From Dyadobacter sp. CY347 (GTDB taxonomy: Bacteria > Bacteroidota > Bacteroidia > Cytophagales > Spirosomataceae): a DNA stretch of 64,000 nucleotides. Position 1 is the stretch's first letter. Every line of letters starts with the position of its first letter. The stretch is from NCBI RefSeq assembly GCF_021502655.1, contig NZ_JAKFFT010000002.1:1364001-1428000 (forward strand), read 5' to 3'. This document shows, in pieces, positions 24,535 to 32,272 of the stretch. The notes beneath the pieces are model-generated. The model made no database searches. It saw only the letters and a program-made list of their open reading frames with translations, and was not told the DNA's origin. The position numbers and the translations under genes are program-made.

Positions 24535-25083
24535 ATGAAAATTAGTAATATCTTTGTGATTGTCCGGGAGAGCCTTTTTGCTGCGAAATTTCAGAAACAA
24601 GACCGCAATGAGTTTGCACGAATGTTTGACCTTTGGAATGATGCAGAATTCCTTGAAATGTTCTTTGAGGAGCATAAGCAGGATTTAAACGCCTTTTGGC
24701 AGCACGTGACTGTTAAAGAAGCGGTTATAGCAACTATGGCTGAGGCAACCTCTTTGGAGCGGAAGTTGGTGGCGGTAGCACGGACGGGGCTGACGGACAG
24801 GGATGAGACGCTTTCAGACTTGTTCAGGCCATTGCGAAATGGAACAACACGGCTGGAAGAGTTTGAAAAAAGCAAGCTGAGAGGCTCGCGGCGGCATAGT
24901 TGGTTGCGACTTTATGCTATTAGAGTGGATGTCAACTTATTTGTTGTTTCTGGCGGTGCAATTAAGTTGACCAGAACAATGAATGAGCGTAGTCATCTGG
25001 TGACCGAATTGAAAAAACTGGATTTGCTGCGGGATTATCTTGGTGATGAAAGTGATGAGTTGGAAGTTTTTGAAATGTATTAA
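24535..25083 (+). CDS. Putative toxin of a type II toxin-antitoxin pair
   Basis: A 182-residue protein with a C-terminal segment SWLRLYAIRVDVNLFVVSGGAIKLTRTMNERSH... whose strand pattern and position next to an HTH gene fit RelE/HigB-like or Gp49-like toxins, although it is longer than a typical RelE (about 100). Basic residues in KLRGSRRHSWLRL could contact RNA. The antitoxin gene follows after 10 bp, so the order is toxin first as in higBA. A TAnnTTTG match at 24549-24556 lies inside the reading frame, so a start at the Met at 24622 cannot be excluded. I favour 24535 because the N-terminal part (LFAAKFQKQ) looks like coding sequence. Confidence 0.6.
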   Translation: MKISNIFVIVRESLFAAKFQKQDRNEFARMFDLWNDAEFLEMFFEEHKQDLNAFWQHVTVKEAVIATMAEATSLERKLVAVARTGLTDRDETLSDLFRPLRNGTTRLEEFEKSKLRGSRRHSWLRLYAIRVDVNLFVVSGGAIKLTRTMNERSHLVTELKKLDLLRDYLGDESDELEVFEMY

Positions 25084-25093
25084 CTAGATAAAA

Positions 25094-25402
25094 ATGGAAA
25101 AGATCAGGGAGAAGCTTAAAAATGCGAAGCAGGATATGACCTGGCTGCCTGAGGCGCAGGCCAGGCAGGAAAACCATGCTTGGCTGCGGATTTCGTTTGC
25201 CATTGGGGTGAGCGTGCTGAGCGCATTGCGGGAGCGCAAAATGACGCAAAAGGACTTGGCGGCGGAATTAAAATGTTCGCCGCAATATGTCAATAAGATT
25301 GTAAAAGGGTCGGAAAACCTGACTTTAGAAACGATCTGTAAATTGGAAAAGGCGTTGTCGATCAGACTGATCGAACTGCCTTTTCTTCCCTTAATATCCT
25401 GA
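25094..25402 (+). CDS. Xre-family HTH antitoxin
   Basis: A 102-residue protein with a helical N-terminus (1-35, probable toxin-binding part) and a Cro/C1-type HTH at about 45-98 (MTQKDLAAELKCSPQYVNKIVKGSENLTLETICKLEKAL, shown here in part). It follows the toxin by 10 bp. HigA-type antitoxins bind their own promoter through this HTH and neutralise the toxin. Autoregulation is therefore expected but no operator is obvious upstream. Confidence 0.75.
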   Translation: MEKIREKLKNAKQDMTWLPEAQARQENHAWLRISFAIGVSVLSALRERKMTQKDLAAELKCSPQYVNKIVKGSENLTLETICKLEKALSIRLIELPFLPLIS

Positions 25403-25569
25403 TCCGTAATTTGCCAGTATATCAGGGTTTTGCCTTTGAGAAATAAAAAAATTGCAAGTGTAAAATAGCGAACGATTCGCCGAATTCAATTTGGTGCGCG
25501 CGATTACTTATTAACCGTAATTTGACGGGATAGCCGTTATTCTACTCAACTTTTTAAAACGGAATCCGC

Positions 25570-25577
25570 TATTTTTG
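25570..25577 (+). promoter_or_regulatory. Promoter -7 box (TATTTTTG)
   Basis: An exact TAnnTTTG match 13 bp before the ATG at 25591. The predicted transcript start (about 25584) falls on the alternative ATG at 25582, which argues for the later start codon of the following gene. Confidence 0.5.
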
Positions 25578-25590
25578 TGAAATGGTAAAC

Positions 25591-25971
25591 ATGATCCCGC
25601 AGAATTTAAGAGAGATAATGATCCACAACGCGCAGGAAGTTCAGAACGACCTTGCAAAGGATCATCCGCCCGTTGTGAAACTGCATTCTAAATATGGTAA
25701 GGCAATCTGGCTATTATCTGAATTGGACGCGACAAACAACATCGCATTCGGCTTATGCGATCTGGGGCAGGGGAAACCAGAGCTAAGTTACGTCTCCATC
25801 ACCCACCTGGAAAGCATCAAACACGCCAAACTCAAGATCCCCATGGTAGAGGCCGACCCCAACTTCGACGCCCATTTCCCCATGAGCATTTACTTCGAAG
25901 CCGCCAAAAGTAACAAGCGTGTCACCGAAGATGAGGCGTTGCTTGCTGAGGCCGCATTACGACTTTCCTGA
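25591..25971 (+). CDS. DUF2958-like small protein
   Basis: About 126 residues. The layout (MIPQNLREIM, a central strand KAIWLLSELDATNNIAFGLCDLG, then PELSYVSITHLESIK) resembles DUF2958 proteins, which occur on mobile elements and have no known biochemical role. No catalytic motif is evident. Start set at the second ATG because of the promoter box upstream. It lies between the toxin-antitoxin pair and the dioxygenase gene, and may belong to an accessory patch. Confidence 0.55.
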   Translation: MIPQNLREIMIHNAQEVQNDLAKDHPPVVKLHSKYGKAIWLLSELDATNNIAFGLCDLGQGKPELSYVSITHLESIKHAKLKIPMVEADPNFDAHFPMSIYFEAAKSNKRVTEDEALLAEAALRLS

Positions 25972-26010
25972 AACTTCCAGCCCCTCTCGTTTTCTTGTCC
26001 TAGTTCAATG

Positions 26011-26039
26011 TTTTGGCCCTGGCGGGTGTGGTATCTTTG
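26011..26039 (+). promoter_or_regulatory. Promoter of the ring-cleaving dioxygenase gene
   Basis: TATCTTTG (26032-26039) matches the -7 consensus exactly, with TTTTGG (26011-26016) upstream as a weak -33 element at a slightly short spacing. The element lies inside the longest possible reading frame, which rules out a start near 26013. Confidence 0.6.
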
Positions 26040-26078
26040 TATCAACAAAAAACAAGGAGAACTAAACTTTTGGAAAAC

Positions 26079-27017
26079 ATGGCAAATACAATCAACGGAA
26101 TCCACCACATTACTGCCATTGCTGGTGATGCTAAAAAAAATTATGACTTCTATACCAGGGTTTTAGGATTGAGGATGGTGAAAAAAACCGTCAACTTCGA
26201 TGACCCTAATACATATCACTTTTACTACGGCGACAAAGAAGGAACACCCGGAACGATCCTGACATTCTTTCCATGGGGCAGCCAGATCCCAGCTGGTCGC
26301 AGAGGAACGCGGCAGGTTACGGAAATCGGTTATTCTGTTCCCGAAGGAAGCCTTGATTTCTGGTTGAAAAGACTGGATGCCAATCATGTAACTTACAATA
26401 AAGTGGCTGAAAAGTTCGGCGAACAGTATCTGACATTTCTGGACCCGGACGGTTTGAAATTTGAGCTTACCGTGCCCAAAACGGCTGATAACAGAACACC
26501 CTACGAAACCTCGGAAGTGACTTCTGAAAACGCAACACGCGGATTCCACAGCATTACGATCACAAGCAATAAAATTGAAGAAACGGCTAAAATACTGACG
26601 GATATTTTCGGTTATAAATTGCTTGAACAACATGTGAACCGTTACCGGTTTGTTACGGATGCAGTTGAAAACGCAGCCATTGTTGACCTGGTAGAAGTGC
26701 CTGGCGAAAGAGCGGGCCATGTAGCGGGCGGATCTGTTCACCATGTTGCGTTCCGGGTTGCTAATGATGACATTTTGATGGAATTCCGTAAAAAAGTCGT
26801 CGAAGCGGGACATCAGATCACGGATAAGATTGACAGAAATTATTTCTATTCTCTTTATTTCCGTGAGCCGGGCGGCGTGCTGTTTGAGATTGCAAGCGAT
26901 AATCCCGGATTTGCCACGGACGAGACCGTGGAGGAATTGGGTACAGGTTTACAACTTCCGCCTCAATACGAACCCCGCCGGGCCCAAATTGAGAGCGTGC
27001 TTCCTAAGTTAGTTTAA
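26079..27017 (+). CDS. Ring-cleaving dioxygenase, VOC family (MhqO-like)
   Basis: A 312-residue extradiol-type dioxygenase made of two vicinal-oxygen-chelate modules. Module 1 begins INGIHHITAIAGDAKKNYDFY and module 2 begins GFHSITITS, with a metal-ligand Glu region at PGGVLFEIASDNPGF. Metal ligands are likely His9 or His10, the His in VHHVAFRV and the late Glu. Family members such as Bacillus MhqO open hydroquinone rings during quinone stress. I set the start at the ATG at 26079; a TTG at 26070 follows an AAGGAG and is possible. The downstream esterase and pirin support a quinone-detoxification set. Confidence 0.85.
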   Translation: MANTINGIHHITAIAGDAKKNYDFYTRVLGLRMVKKTVNFDDPNTYHFYYGDKEGTPGTILTFFPWGSQIPAGRRGTRQVTEIGYSVPEGSLDFWLKRLDANHVTYNKVAEKFGEQYLTFLDPDGLKFELTVPKTADNRTPYETSEVTSENATRGFHSITITSNKIEETAKILTDIFGYKLLEQHVNRYRFVTDAVENAAIVDLVEVPGERAGHVAGGSVHHVAFRVANDDILMEFRKKVVEAGHQITDKIDRNYFYSLYFREPGGVLFEIASDNPGFATDETVEELGTGLQLPPQYEPRRAQIESVLPKLV

Positions 27018-27031
27018 CGGAACGCATTTTG

Positions 27032-27076
27032 ATTAGCCGGACCGCATTGATACTAATCAATCAGGTCCGGCTGATC
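27032..27076 (+). terminator. Hairpin between dioxygenase and esterase genes
   Basis: AGCCGGACC (27035-27043) pairs with GGTCCGGCT (27064-27072), extended by GAT/ATC outside, and a small ATTGAT/ATCAAT stem sits in the loop. No T-run follows, so it may be a weak terminator or an mRNA processing site. Confidence 0.45.
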
Positions 27077-27101
27077 TTTCATTTAATTTAAATACAACAT
27101 T

Positions 27102-27728
27102 ATGTATACGCATAGCAAGCAAATAGTAAAGGATGGAGCTGCCATTGGCGAGGCGAAAAAAGCAATCGTCATGCTACATGGCCGCGGCGGATCTGCGGAA
27201 GATATCATTTCACTGAAACGCGTTCTGAATATTGGTGAGATGGCCATTTATGCCCCAAAAGCATCTAATAACAGCTGGTATCCGTATAGTTTTATGGCGC
27301 CGGAACAGGAGAACCAGCCTGCGCTGGATTCTGCATTGGATATTGTTGATCAGGTGGTTAAGGAGATTGAAGCGGACGGAATTCTGGCTGAGGACATCTA
27401 CTTTGCAGGCTTTTCGCAGGGCGCTTGTCTTACATTGGAATACACCACCAGAAATGCAAAGCGCTATGGCGGCGTTATCGCCTTCACGGGCGGTTTGATC
27501 GGTGAAAAAATTAATGAGGACCGTTACATAGGAGATTTTGCAGGAACACCCGTTTTCATTGCAACCGGAGATCCCGATCCGCACGTGCCGGTTTCAAGGG
27601 TTAAGGAAAGCATTGCGATTTTGGAGCGGATGAATGCATTTGTGACGTTCGCGATCTATCCCGGACGCCAACATACGATTTCCTCGCCGGAAATTCAGTT
27701 GGCCAACAAGCATGTTTTGGGTGCATAA
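27102..27728 (+). CDS. Phospholipase/carboxylesterase family hydrolase (MhqD-like)
   Basis: A 208-residue alpha/beta hydrolase. The nucleophile is Ser105 in GFSQGA, the acid Asp157 or Asp159 in TGDPDPHVP, and the base His191 in GRQHTIS. The oxyanion region is LHGRGGSAED (residues 25-34). Bacillus MhqD is a close functional comparison and is encoded with the dioxygenase of the same stress regulon. The two genes are 84 bp apart here with a hairpin between them. Substrate is not shown by the sequence. Confidence 0.85.
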   Translation: MYTHSKQIVKDGAAIGEAKKAIVMLHGRGGSAEDIISLKRVLNIGEMAIYAPKASNNSWYPYSFMAPEQENQPALDSALDIVDQVVKEIEADGILAEDIYFAGFSQGACLTLEYTTRNAKRYGGVIAFTGGLIGEKINEDRYIGDFAGTPVFIATGDPDPHVPVSRVKESIAILERMNAFVTFAIYPGRQHTISSPEIQLANKHVLGA

Positions 27729-27751
27729 TTTTAAGCTAAACAAGGAAAGTG

Positions 27752-28468
27752 ATGAAAAATAATATTTTGCACAAGGCCGATTCCCGTTTTGTGGCGGATC
27801 ATGGCTGGCTTAAAAGTGCCCAGACATTCAGTTTTCACGATCATTATGATCCGCAGAGGATTCAATTTGGGGCTTTGCGGGTCCTTAATGATGACATTGT
27901 GAATGGTGGGAAAGGATTTGGCAGGCATCCGCATGACAATATGGAAATCATTTCGATTCCGTTGGAAGGCACTCTGGAGCATCAGGATAGCATGGGCAAT
28001 GTGGCGGTAATTAATCCTGGGGAAATTCAGGCAATGAGCGCCGGTACAGGCATTTATCACACGGAATTTAATAAGCATCCCGACGAGCCGGTGACTTTTT
28101 TGCAGATCTGGCTTTATCCAAACAAATTGAATGTTGACCCGCGCTACGATCAGCTTGATTATAGCAAAGGCGATAAACACAACAAATTTTTACAGATCCT
28201 TTCTCCTGATCCAAACGATGAAGGTGTGTGGATACAGCAGCAATCATGGTTTCATATCGGAGAACTGGATAAAGGTTTTGAGATAAAATATTCCCTTAAA
28301 CAAGCAGGAAACGGACTTTATGTATTTGTGATCAAAGGAAATGTTGTAGTTAACGGCCAGGATTTGGAGCGGCGCGATGGATATGGATTGTGGCCGGATG
28401 CAGAGGTTGACATTAAAGCTACGAGCAATGCAGAAATCCTTTTAATGGAAATCCCGGAAAAGTGGTAA
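27752..28468 (+). CDS. Pirin-family bicupin protein (YhhW-like)
   Basis: A 238-residue pirin. The first cupin has the metal ligands in GFGRHPHDNMEIISIPLEG (two His and a Glu region) and TGIYHTEFN (His). The second cupin is less conserved, as in YhhW. Some members show quercetin dioxygenase activity. I use the ATG at 27752; a GTG overlaps just before it. The gene starts 23 bp after the esterase and is probably co-transcribed. Confidence 0.88.
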   Translation: MKNNILHKADSRFVADHGWLKSAQTFSFHDHYDPQRIQFGALRVLNDDIVNGGKGFGRHPHDNMEIISIPLEGTLEHQDSMGNVAVINPGEIQAMSAGTGIYHTEFNKHPDEPVTFLQIWLYPNKLNVDPRYDQLDYSKGDKHNKFLQILSPDPNDEGVWIQQQSWFHIGELDKGFEIKYSLKQAGNGLYVFVIKGNVVVNGQDLERRDGYGLWPDAEVDIKATSNAEILLMEIPEKW

Positions 28469-28519
28469 AACGCGAATCTGACGTTTTGCCCATCGATTTA
28501 AATACTAAACCCAAATAAA

Positions 28520-28825
28520 ATGGCAGATATAAATATCCTTGTTCTGGCGGACCATGCAGAAATCCTGGAAACCATGATCCGGCTGATCAACAAGAACGAT
28601 CAGTGGCAGGGAACGGGCGTGAGCACATTGGAGGAAGCCAGGTTGGCTTTTAAGATAAATACATTTGATTTAGTACTTTTGGGCGTCGGTGTAAACGATG
28701 AAACAGAGTCGCCGATTTTGCGCTTATGTGATTCGGTAGCGCCGAAAACGGTCTGTATGCGGCATTATGGCGGTGGGAGCGGGTTGCTTTATTCCGAAAT
28801 CAAGCACGCATTGGCGCAACGCTAA
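28520..28825 (+). CDS. Degenerate receiver-like protein
   Basis: 101 residues with the outline of a CheY receiver (ADINILVLADHAEILETMIRL start, THIN loop, DLVLLGVGVND) but without the key residues. The acidic pair is replaced by Ala-Asp-His, the phospho-acceptor position reads LLGVG with no Asp, and no conserved Lys is visible near the end. It should not take phosphate in the normal way. It lies between pirin and the Crp-type regulator, 16 bp before the latter, so the two may be a unit. Confidence 0.5.
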   Translation: MADINILVLADHAEILETMIRLINKNDQWQGTGVSTLEEARLAFKINTFDLVLLGVGVNDETESPILRLCDSVAPKTVCMRHYGGGSGLLYSEIKHALAQR

Positions 28826-28841
28826 ACTGAACAATTGAGGC

Positions 28842-29420
28842 ATGTTTGAAAAAATCAATAGTTATGCATTGCGGTGCATGACGTTCACACCTGAGGATCT
28901 TGGATATTTTGATTCTTTGCTTCAATATAAAAAATACCCTAAAAAAAGCTTCCTATTGCAGGAAGGCGAGATATGCCAGTTTGAAGCATACATTCTCAAA
29001 GGCTGCATCCGCACTTATCACATCGACAATTCAGGCGCGGAAGTCACATTGCAGTTTGCGGTGGAAGATTGGTGGGTGAGTGACATTACGAGCTTCCAGA
29101 ACCAGACACCCGGCCTTGTTTACATTGAGACACTCGAAGATTGCGAATTACTTATCCTCACGCCGGAAACGAAAGAAAAGCTGCTTGCAAAAGTGCCGGG
29201 TTTCGAACGGATGTTCCGGTTAATGGTGCAAAGAAACCTGGCCCAATTGCAGGAACGGCTGTTCCGGACGATATCAACCACTGCTGTTGAAAAATACCTG
29301 GATTTTCTGAACCGTTACCCCGCCATTCCACAACGTGTTGCCCAGCATTACATAGCCTCGTATCTGGGTTTTTCCCCCGAATTCCTGAGTAAGGTGCGAA
29401 AAAAGCTGAGCGAGAAATAG
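28842..29420 (+). CDS. Crp/Fnr-family regulator
   Basis: A 192-residue protein with an N-terminal cyclic-nucleotide-type beta barrel (about 25-120: KKSFLLQEGEICQFEAYILKGCIRTYHID, shown in part) and a C-terminal helical region with AQHYIASYLGFSPEFLSKVRKKL as the HTH. This short form is common in Bacteroidota. The cNMP-binding RxS motif is not clear, so the ligand may differ. It could control the upstream quinone-stress-like genes, but that is only positional inference. Confidence 0.85.
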   Translation: MFEKINSYALRCMTFTPEDLGYFDSLLQYKKYPKKSFLLQEGEICQFEAYILKGCIRTYHIDNSGAEVTLQFAVEDWWVSDITSFQNQTPGLVYIETLEDCELLILTPETKEKLLAKVPGFERMFRLMVQRNLAQLQERLFRTISTTAVEKYLDFLNRYPAIPQRVAQHYIASYLGFSPEFLSKVRKKLSEK

Positions 29421-29574
29421 CCTGCGTTTACAGGCTGTTCTTGCTGGACTGATATACGGCGCAAAAACCTCTACAAATGTCACTCGAAACCTAACCTGCA
29501 AGTTGTTTGCGGCCCATTTTGAATGCTGGAACAATAGTTGATATCGTCTCGTCATAACCAAATAAATATAAGTC

Positions 29575-30039
29575 ATGGCAAGTAATTCAGCAGTAGTCGA
29601 TATACTAAATGATTTAATCCTGATTAATAACGACCGTATTGAAGGATATAAAAAGGCAACCGACGAGACAGATAGTTCAGATACAGATCTGAGATCGTTA
29701 TATTCAAATTTGGCAGATCATAGCCGCGAAATTGCATCGGAACTGACCGGTCAGGTTACGCAATTAGGCGGAGAGCCGGCGTCGGGAACAATGGTTTCCG
29801 GAAAATTATACAGAACCTGGATGGATGTGAAAGCCGCATTCAGCAGTGACGGTAGGAAAACGTCGTTGGAAAACTCTGAATTTGGAGAAGATGCTGCTCA
29901 GAAAGCTTATGAAACAGCATTGGCATCGGATGAGTTGACACCCGATTTAAGATCATTGATCACAAGACAAAAGGCAATCCTGAAAGAGGGGCACGATACA
30001 ATTAAGCGTCTTCGCGATTCAGCGAGAATGTCGCAATAG
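29575..30039 (+). CDS. PA2169-like four-helix-bundle protein (DUF2383)
   Basis: A 154-residue helical protein that begins with the family-like run VVDILNDLILINNDRIEGYKKA and has later helices rich in acid and Gln (QKAILKEGHDTIKRL). The family resembles ferritin-like bundles and its role is unknown. No leader peptide. A terminator follows 22 bp after the stop codon. A second helical protein of similar style is at 61005-61487. Confidence 0.78.
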   Translation: MASNSAVVDILNDLILINNDRIEGYKKATDETDSSDTDLRSLYSNLADHSREIASELTGQVTQLGGEPASGTMVSGKLYRTWMDVKAAFSSDGRKTSLENSEFGEDAAQKAYETALASDELTPDLRSLITRQKAILKEGHDTIKRLRDSARMSQ

Positions 30040-30061
30040 CATTCATCATCAACGAACTAGG

Positions 30062-30094
30062 AAAAAGGACCGATGCAAATCGGCCCTTTTTTTT
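30062..30094. terminator. Bidirectional terminator
   Basis: AAAAAGG-ACCGAT pairs with ATCGGCCCTTTTTTT around GCAA, with one mismatch, ending in eight T. It separates the convergent four-helix protein gene and lipoprotein gene. Confidence 0.85.
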
Positions 30095-30102
30095 GTATTA
30101 AA

Positions 30103-30363
30103 TTATTTGTCGTGTTTCCGGCTGGTCGAATCTGCATTCAGATTGGACTGGTTTGAAGGGAATCCCAGGCTATCATCCTGATTATCTTCACCAACGCCCG
30201 TGGCTGCCCGGCTTTCAGCGCCACTGCTGTCGTTCGGCGTCGTTTCTGACTTACTTCCCGAGCCTTCACTTCCTTTTTCCGAATCGTTCACTGATCCGCA
30301 CGAGGCGAGAGACATGCATATCGCAAAGGCAGACATTGTAATGATTGATTTTAACGCTTTCAT
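30103..30363 (-). CDS. Small lipoprotein, unknown function
   Basis: 86 residues. The signal peptide ends in the lipobox LASC with Cys22 as the lipid-attached residue. The mature part is short, low in hydrophobic residues and rich in Ser, Gly, Asp and Asn, so it is probably disordered. No family is recognised. The terminator just downstream is shared with the neighbouring gene. Confidence 0.7.
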   Translation of the reverse strand: MKALKSIITMSAFAICMSLASCGSVNDSEKGSEGSGSKSETTPNDSSGAESRAATGVGEDNQDDSLGFPSNQSNLNADSTSRKHDK

Positions 30364-30428
30364 ATTTGATTTTCTGTTTAATTGGATGTTTATAAGCTCA
30401 TAATAATAAAGTCATTATCGATGGCGAC

Positions 30429-32057
30429 CTACGAAAGCTGTATCAACAGCCCTTCGTCCCCACCCAGCGTGATTACATCTTCCACTTGCATGCCGATGCG
30501 CTCAACTTCTGTTCCCAGTAGAATCGTACCCGAGTAAGACTCTTGTCTCGGCCTGAAATAAGCCGGTCTGTGGCTCAGGTTCAAAACAATCAAGAACCGC
30601 TCGTCGCCCCACTCGCGTACATAGGAAATCAGTTGCTGATCCGCGTAAACCGGCCGGTAACATCCCACATTCAGTGCCGCATGCTCTTTACGCAGCCCGA
30701 TCAGTTTTCGGTAGAAATGCAGTTTGGAATACTTATCATCCTTCTGTTTGTCCACATTCACCCGCCCGGAATTGAACGGCAGGCGTAGCCAGGGCTTGTG
30801 ATTCGAAAAACCGGCATTGATCTCGCTGTTCCATTGCATAGGCGTACGCGAAGGGTCACGGCTGATATTTAAATCCGGCATGTTAAGCCCTTGCGGATCC
30901 ACAATCTCGTTCATCGGGATCGGCACATCGCGCATTCCGATTTCGTCCCCATAATATATGGTAGGTGTTCCGCGCAATGTCAGTAGCAGCAGTGCCGCTA
31001 CTTTTGCCTGCGCACGGCCCACCCTGCTGGATATTCTGGGTTTGTCATGATTTCCAAGCACCCAGTTTGGCCAGCCTTCGGCCGGAAGCGCGCCTTCATA
31101 TTCATCAATCGCCATCGCGATAGCAGGCGCTTCCCAGGGCAATGTGAGCAACTGAAAATTGAATGGTAAATGTGCGCCTTTATTGTCCTGGCCATAATAA
31201 GTGACCAGCTTGTGAATGGGCAGATATATTTCACCGATCAGCACGCGTTCGTCATATTCATCCGTCACAGCCCGCATCATGCGTACAATTTCGTGCACCT
31301 CAGGCTGGTCTGTGGAATAAACGGGTGTATAATGGTCGTATATCAAATCTTTCGGATCAAATGTTGAACCCGGGAATGGCGGATTATCACGAAGCTCTTG
31401 GTCCTTCACCATATGCCACATCACATCCACCCGGAACCCGTCGATGCCTTTATCCAGCCAGAACCGCATGACATTCATCATGGCCTCCTGAACTTCCGGG
31501 TTACGCCAGTTAAGATCAGGCTGTTCTTTTAAAAATGCGTGGTAATAATATTGCTGGGTAACTTCGTCCCATTCCCAGGCATGCCCGCCAAAAACGCTTA
31601 ACCAGTTATTGGGAAGCCCGCCTTCCGCATTGCCGTCATGCCAGATGTACCAGTTACGTTTGGGATTGTCCCGGGAAGATTTACTTTCCAGGAACCAGGG
31701 ATGCTGGTCGGAAGTGTGGTTTGGGACCAGGTCCAGAAGCAGTTTCATGCCTCGGTTGTGCACTTCGCTGAGCAGTGCATCAAAGTCTTCCATAGTCCCG
31801 AAAAGCGGGTGTATGCCTTGGTAATCAGATATATCGTAACCAAAATCGGCCATTGGCGAAGAGAAGATCGGCGAAAGCCAGACACAATCCACACCAAGCC
31901 ATTGCAAATAATCAAGCCTGCTGATAATGCCTTGCAGATCGCCTACGCCATCGCCATTGGAATCCTGAAAAGACCTCGGATAAATCTGGTAGATAACGCC
32001 ATTCTGCCACCAGAGATGCTTAGACCGTACAGATGGTTGTGCTGTTATTTGCTCCAT
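30429..32057 (-). CDS. GH13 alpha-glucosidase / oligo-1,6-glucosidase-like
   Basis: A 542-residue glycoside hydrolase family 13 enzyme. The fold opens WWQNGVIYQIYPRSFQDSNGDGVGD. Catalytic residues can be placed: nucleophile Asp211 (FRVDVMWH, with Arg209), acid/base Glu276 (LIGEIYLP) and the transition-state Asp338 (LGNHDKPR). Asp109 and His114 lie in LDLVPNHTS. No signal peptide, so cytoplasmic. The C-terminal beta domain is complete. It probably cleaves short alpha-glucosides such as isomaltose or maltose; the linkage is not decided by the sequence alone. Divergent from the metallo-hydrolase gene. Confidence 0.9.
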   Translation of the reverse strand: MEQITAQPSVRSKHLWWQNGVIYQIYPRSFQDSNGDGVGDLQGIISRLDYLQWLGVDCVWLSPIFSSPMADFGYDISDYQGIHPLFGTMEDFDALLSEVHNRGMKLLLDLVPNHTSDQHPWFLESKSSRDNPKRNWYIWHDGNAEGGLPNNWLSVFGGHAWEWDEVTQQYYYHAFLKEQPDLNWRNPEVQEAMMNVMRFWLDKGIDGFRVDVMWHMVKDQELRDNPPFPGSTFDPKDLIYDHYTPVYSTDQPEVHEIVRMMRAVTDEYDERVLIGEIYLPIHKLVTYYGQDNKGAHLPFNFQLLTLPWEAPAIAMAIDEYEGALPAEGWPNWVLGNHDKPRISSRVGRAQAKVAALLLLTLRGTPTIYYGDEIGMRDVPIPMNEIVDPQGLNMPDLNISRDPSRTPMQWNSEINAGFSNHKPWLRLPFNSGRVNVDKQKDDKYSKLHFYRKLIGLRKEHAALNVGCYRPVYADQQLISYVREWGDERFLIVLNLSHRPAYFRPRQESYSGTILLGTEVERIGMQVEDVITLGGDEGLLIQLS

Positions 32058-32272
32058 AATCGTGGGTTTTGATCAATCAAATGCCTTTGGATGTAAAAAA
32101 TCGAGCCTAAAAGAATATTGGGTGGCCATGCTAATGGTTCGCAAGGTTGTAACATTCCTATAAACATATGTATTAATGGATGCTTGTGGCATAGTTTTTA
32201 GATCGCCGGAATTATCTGGTAAATTCTGTTAACCAAAACTGAATATTTTCAAATGGAGCAAATAACGACACA
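32041..32272. repeat. Inverted repeat formed by the starts of two divergent genes
   Basis: The first 14 nt of both genes are identical (ATGGAGCAAATAAC, at 32253-32266 plus and 32057-32044 minus), and 18 of the first 20 match. The proteins begin MEQITAQ and MEQITTQ, but the products are unrelated. The arms are 195 bp apart. Confidence 0.6.

Noticed and set aside
26163..26813. 216-residue minus-strand frame opposite the dioxygenase
   Set aside because: No domain, and the plus strand carries clear VOC motifs.
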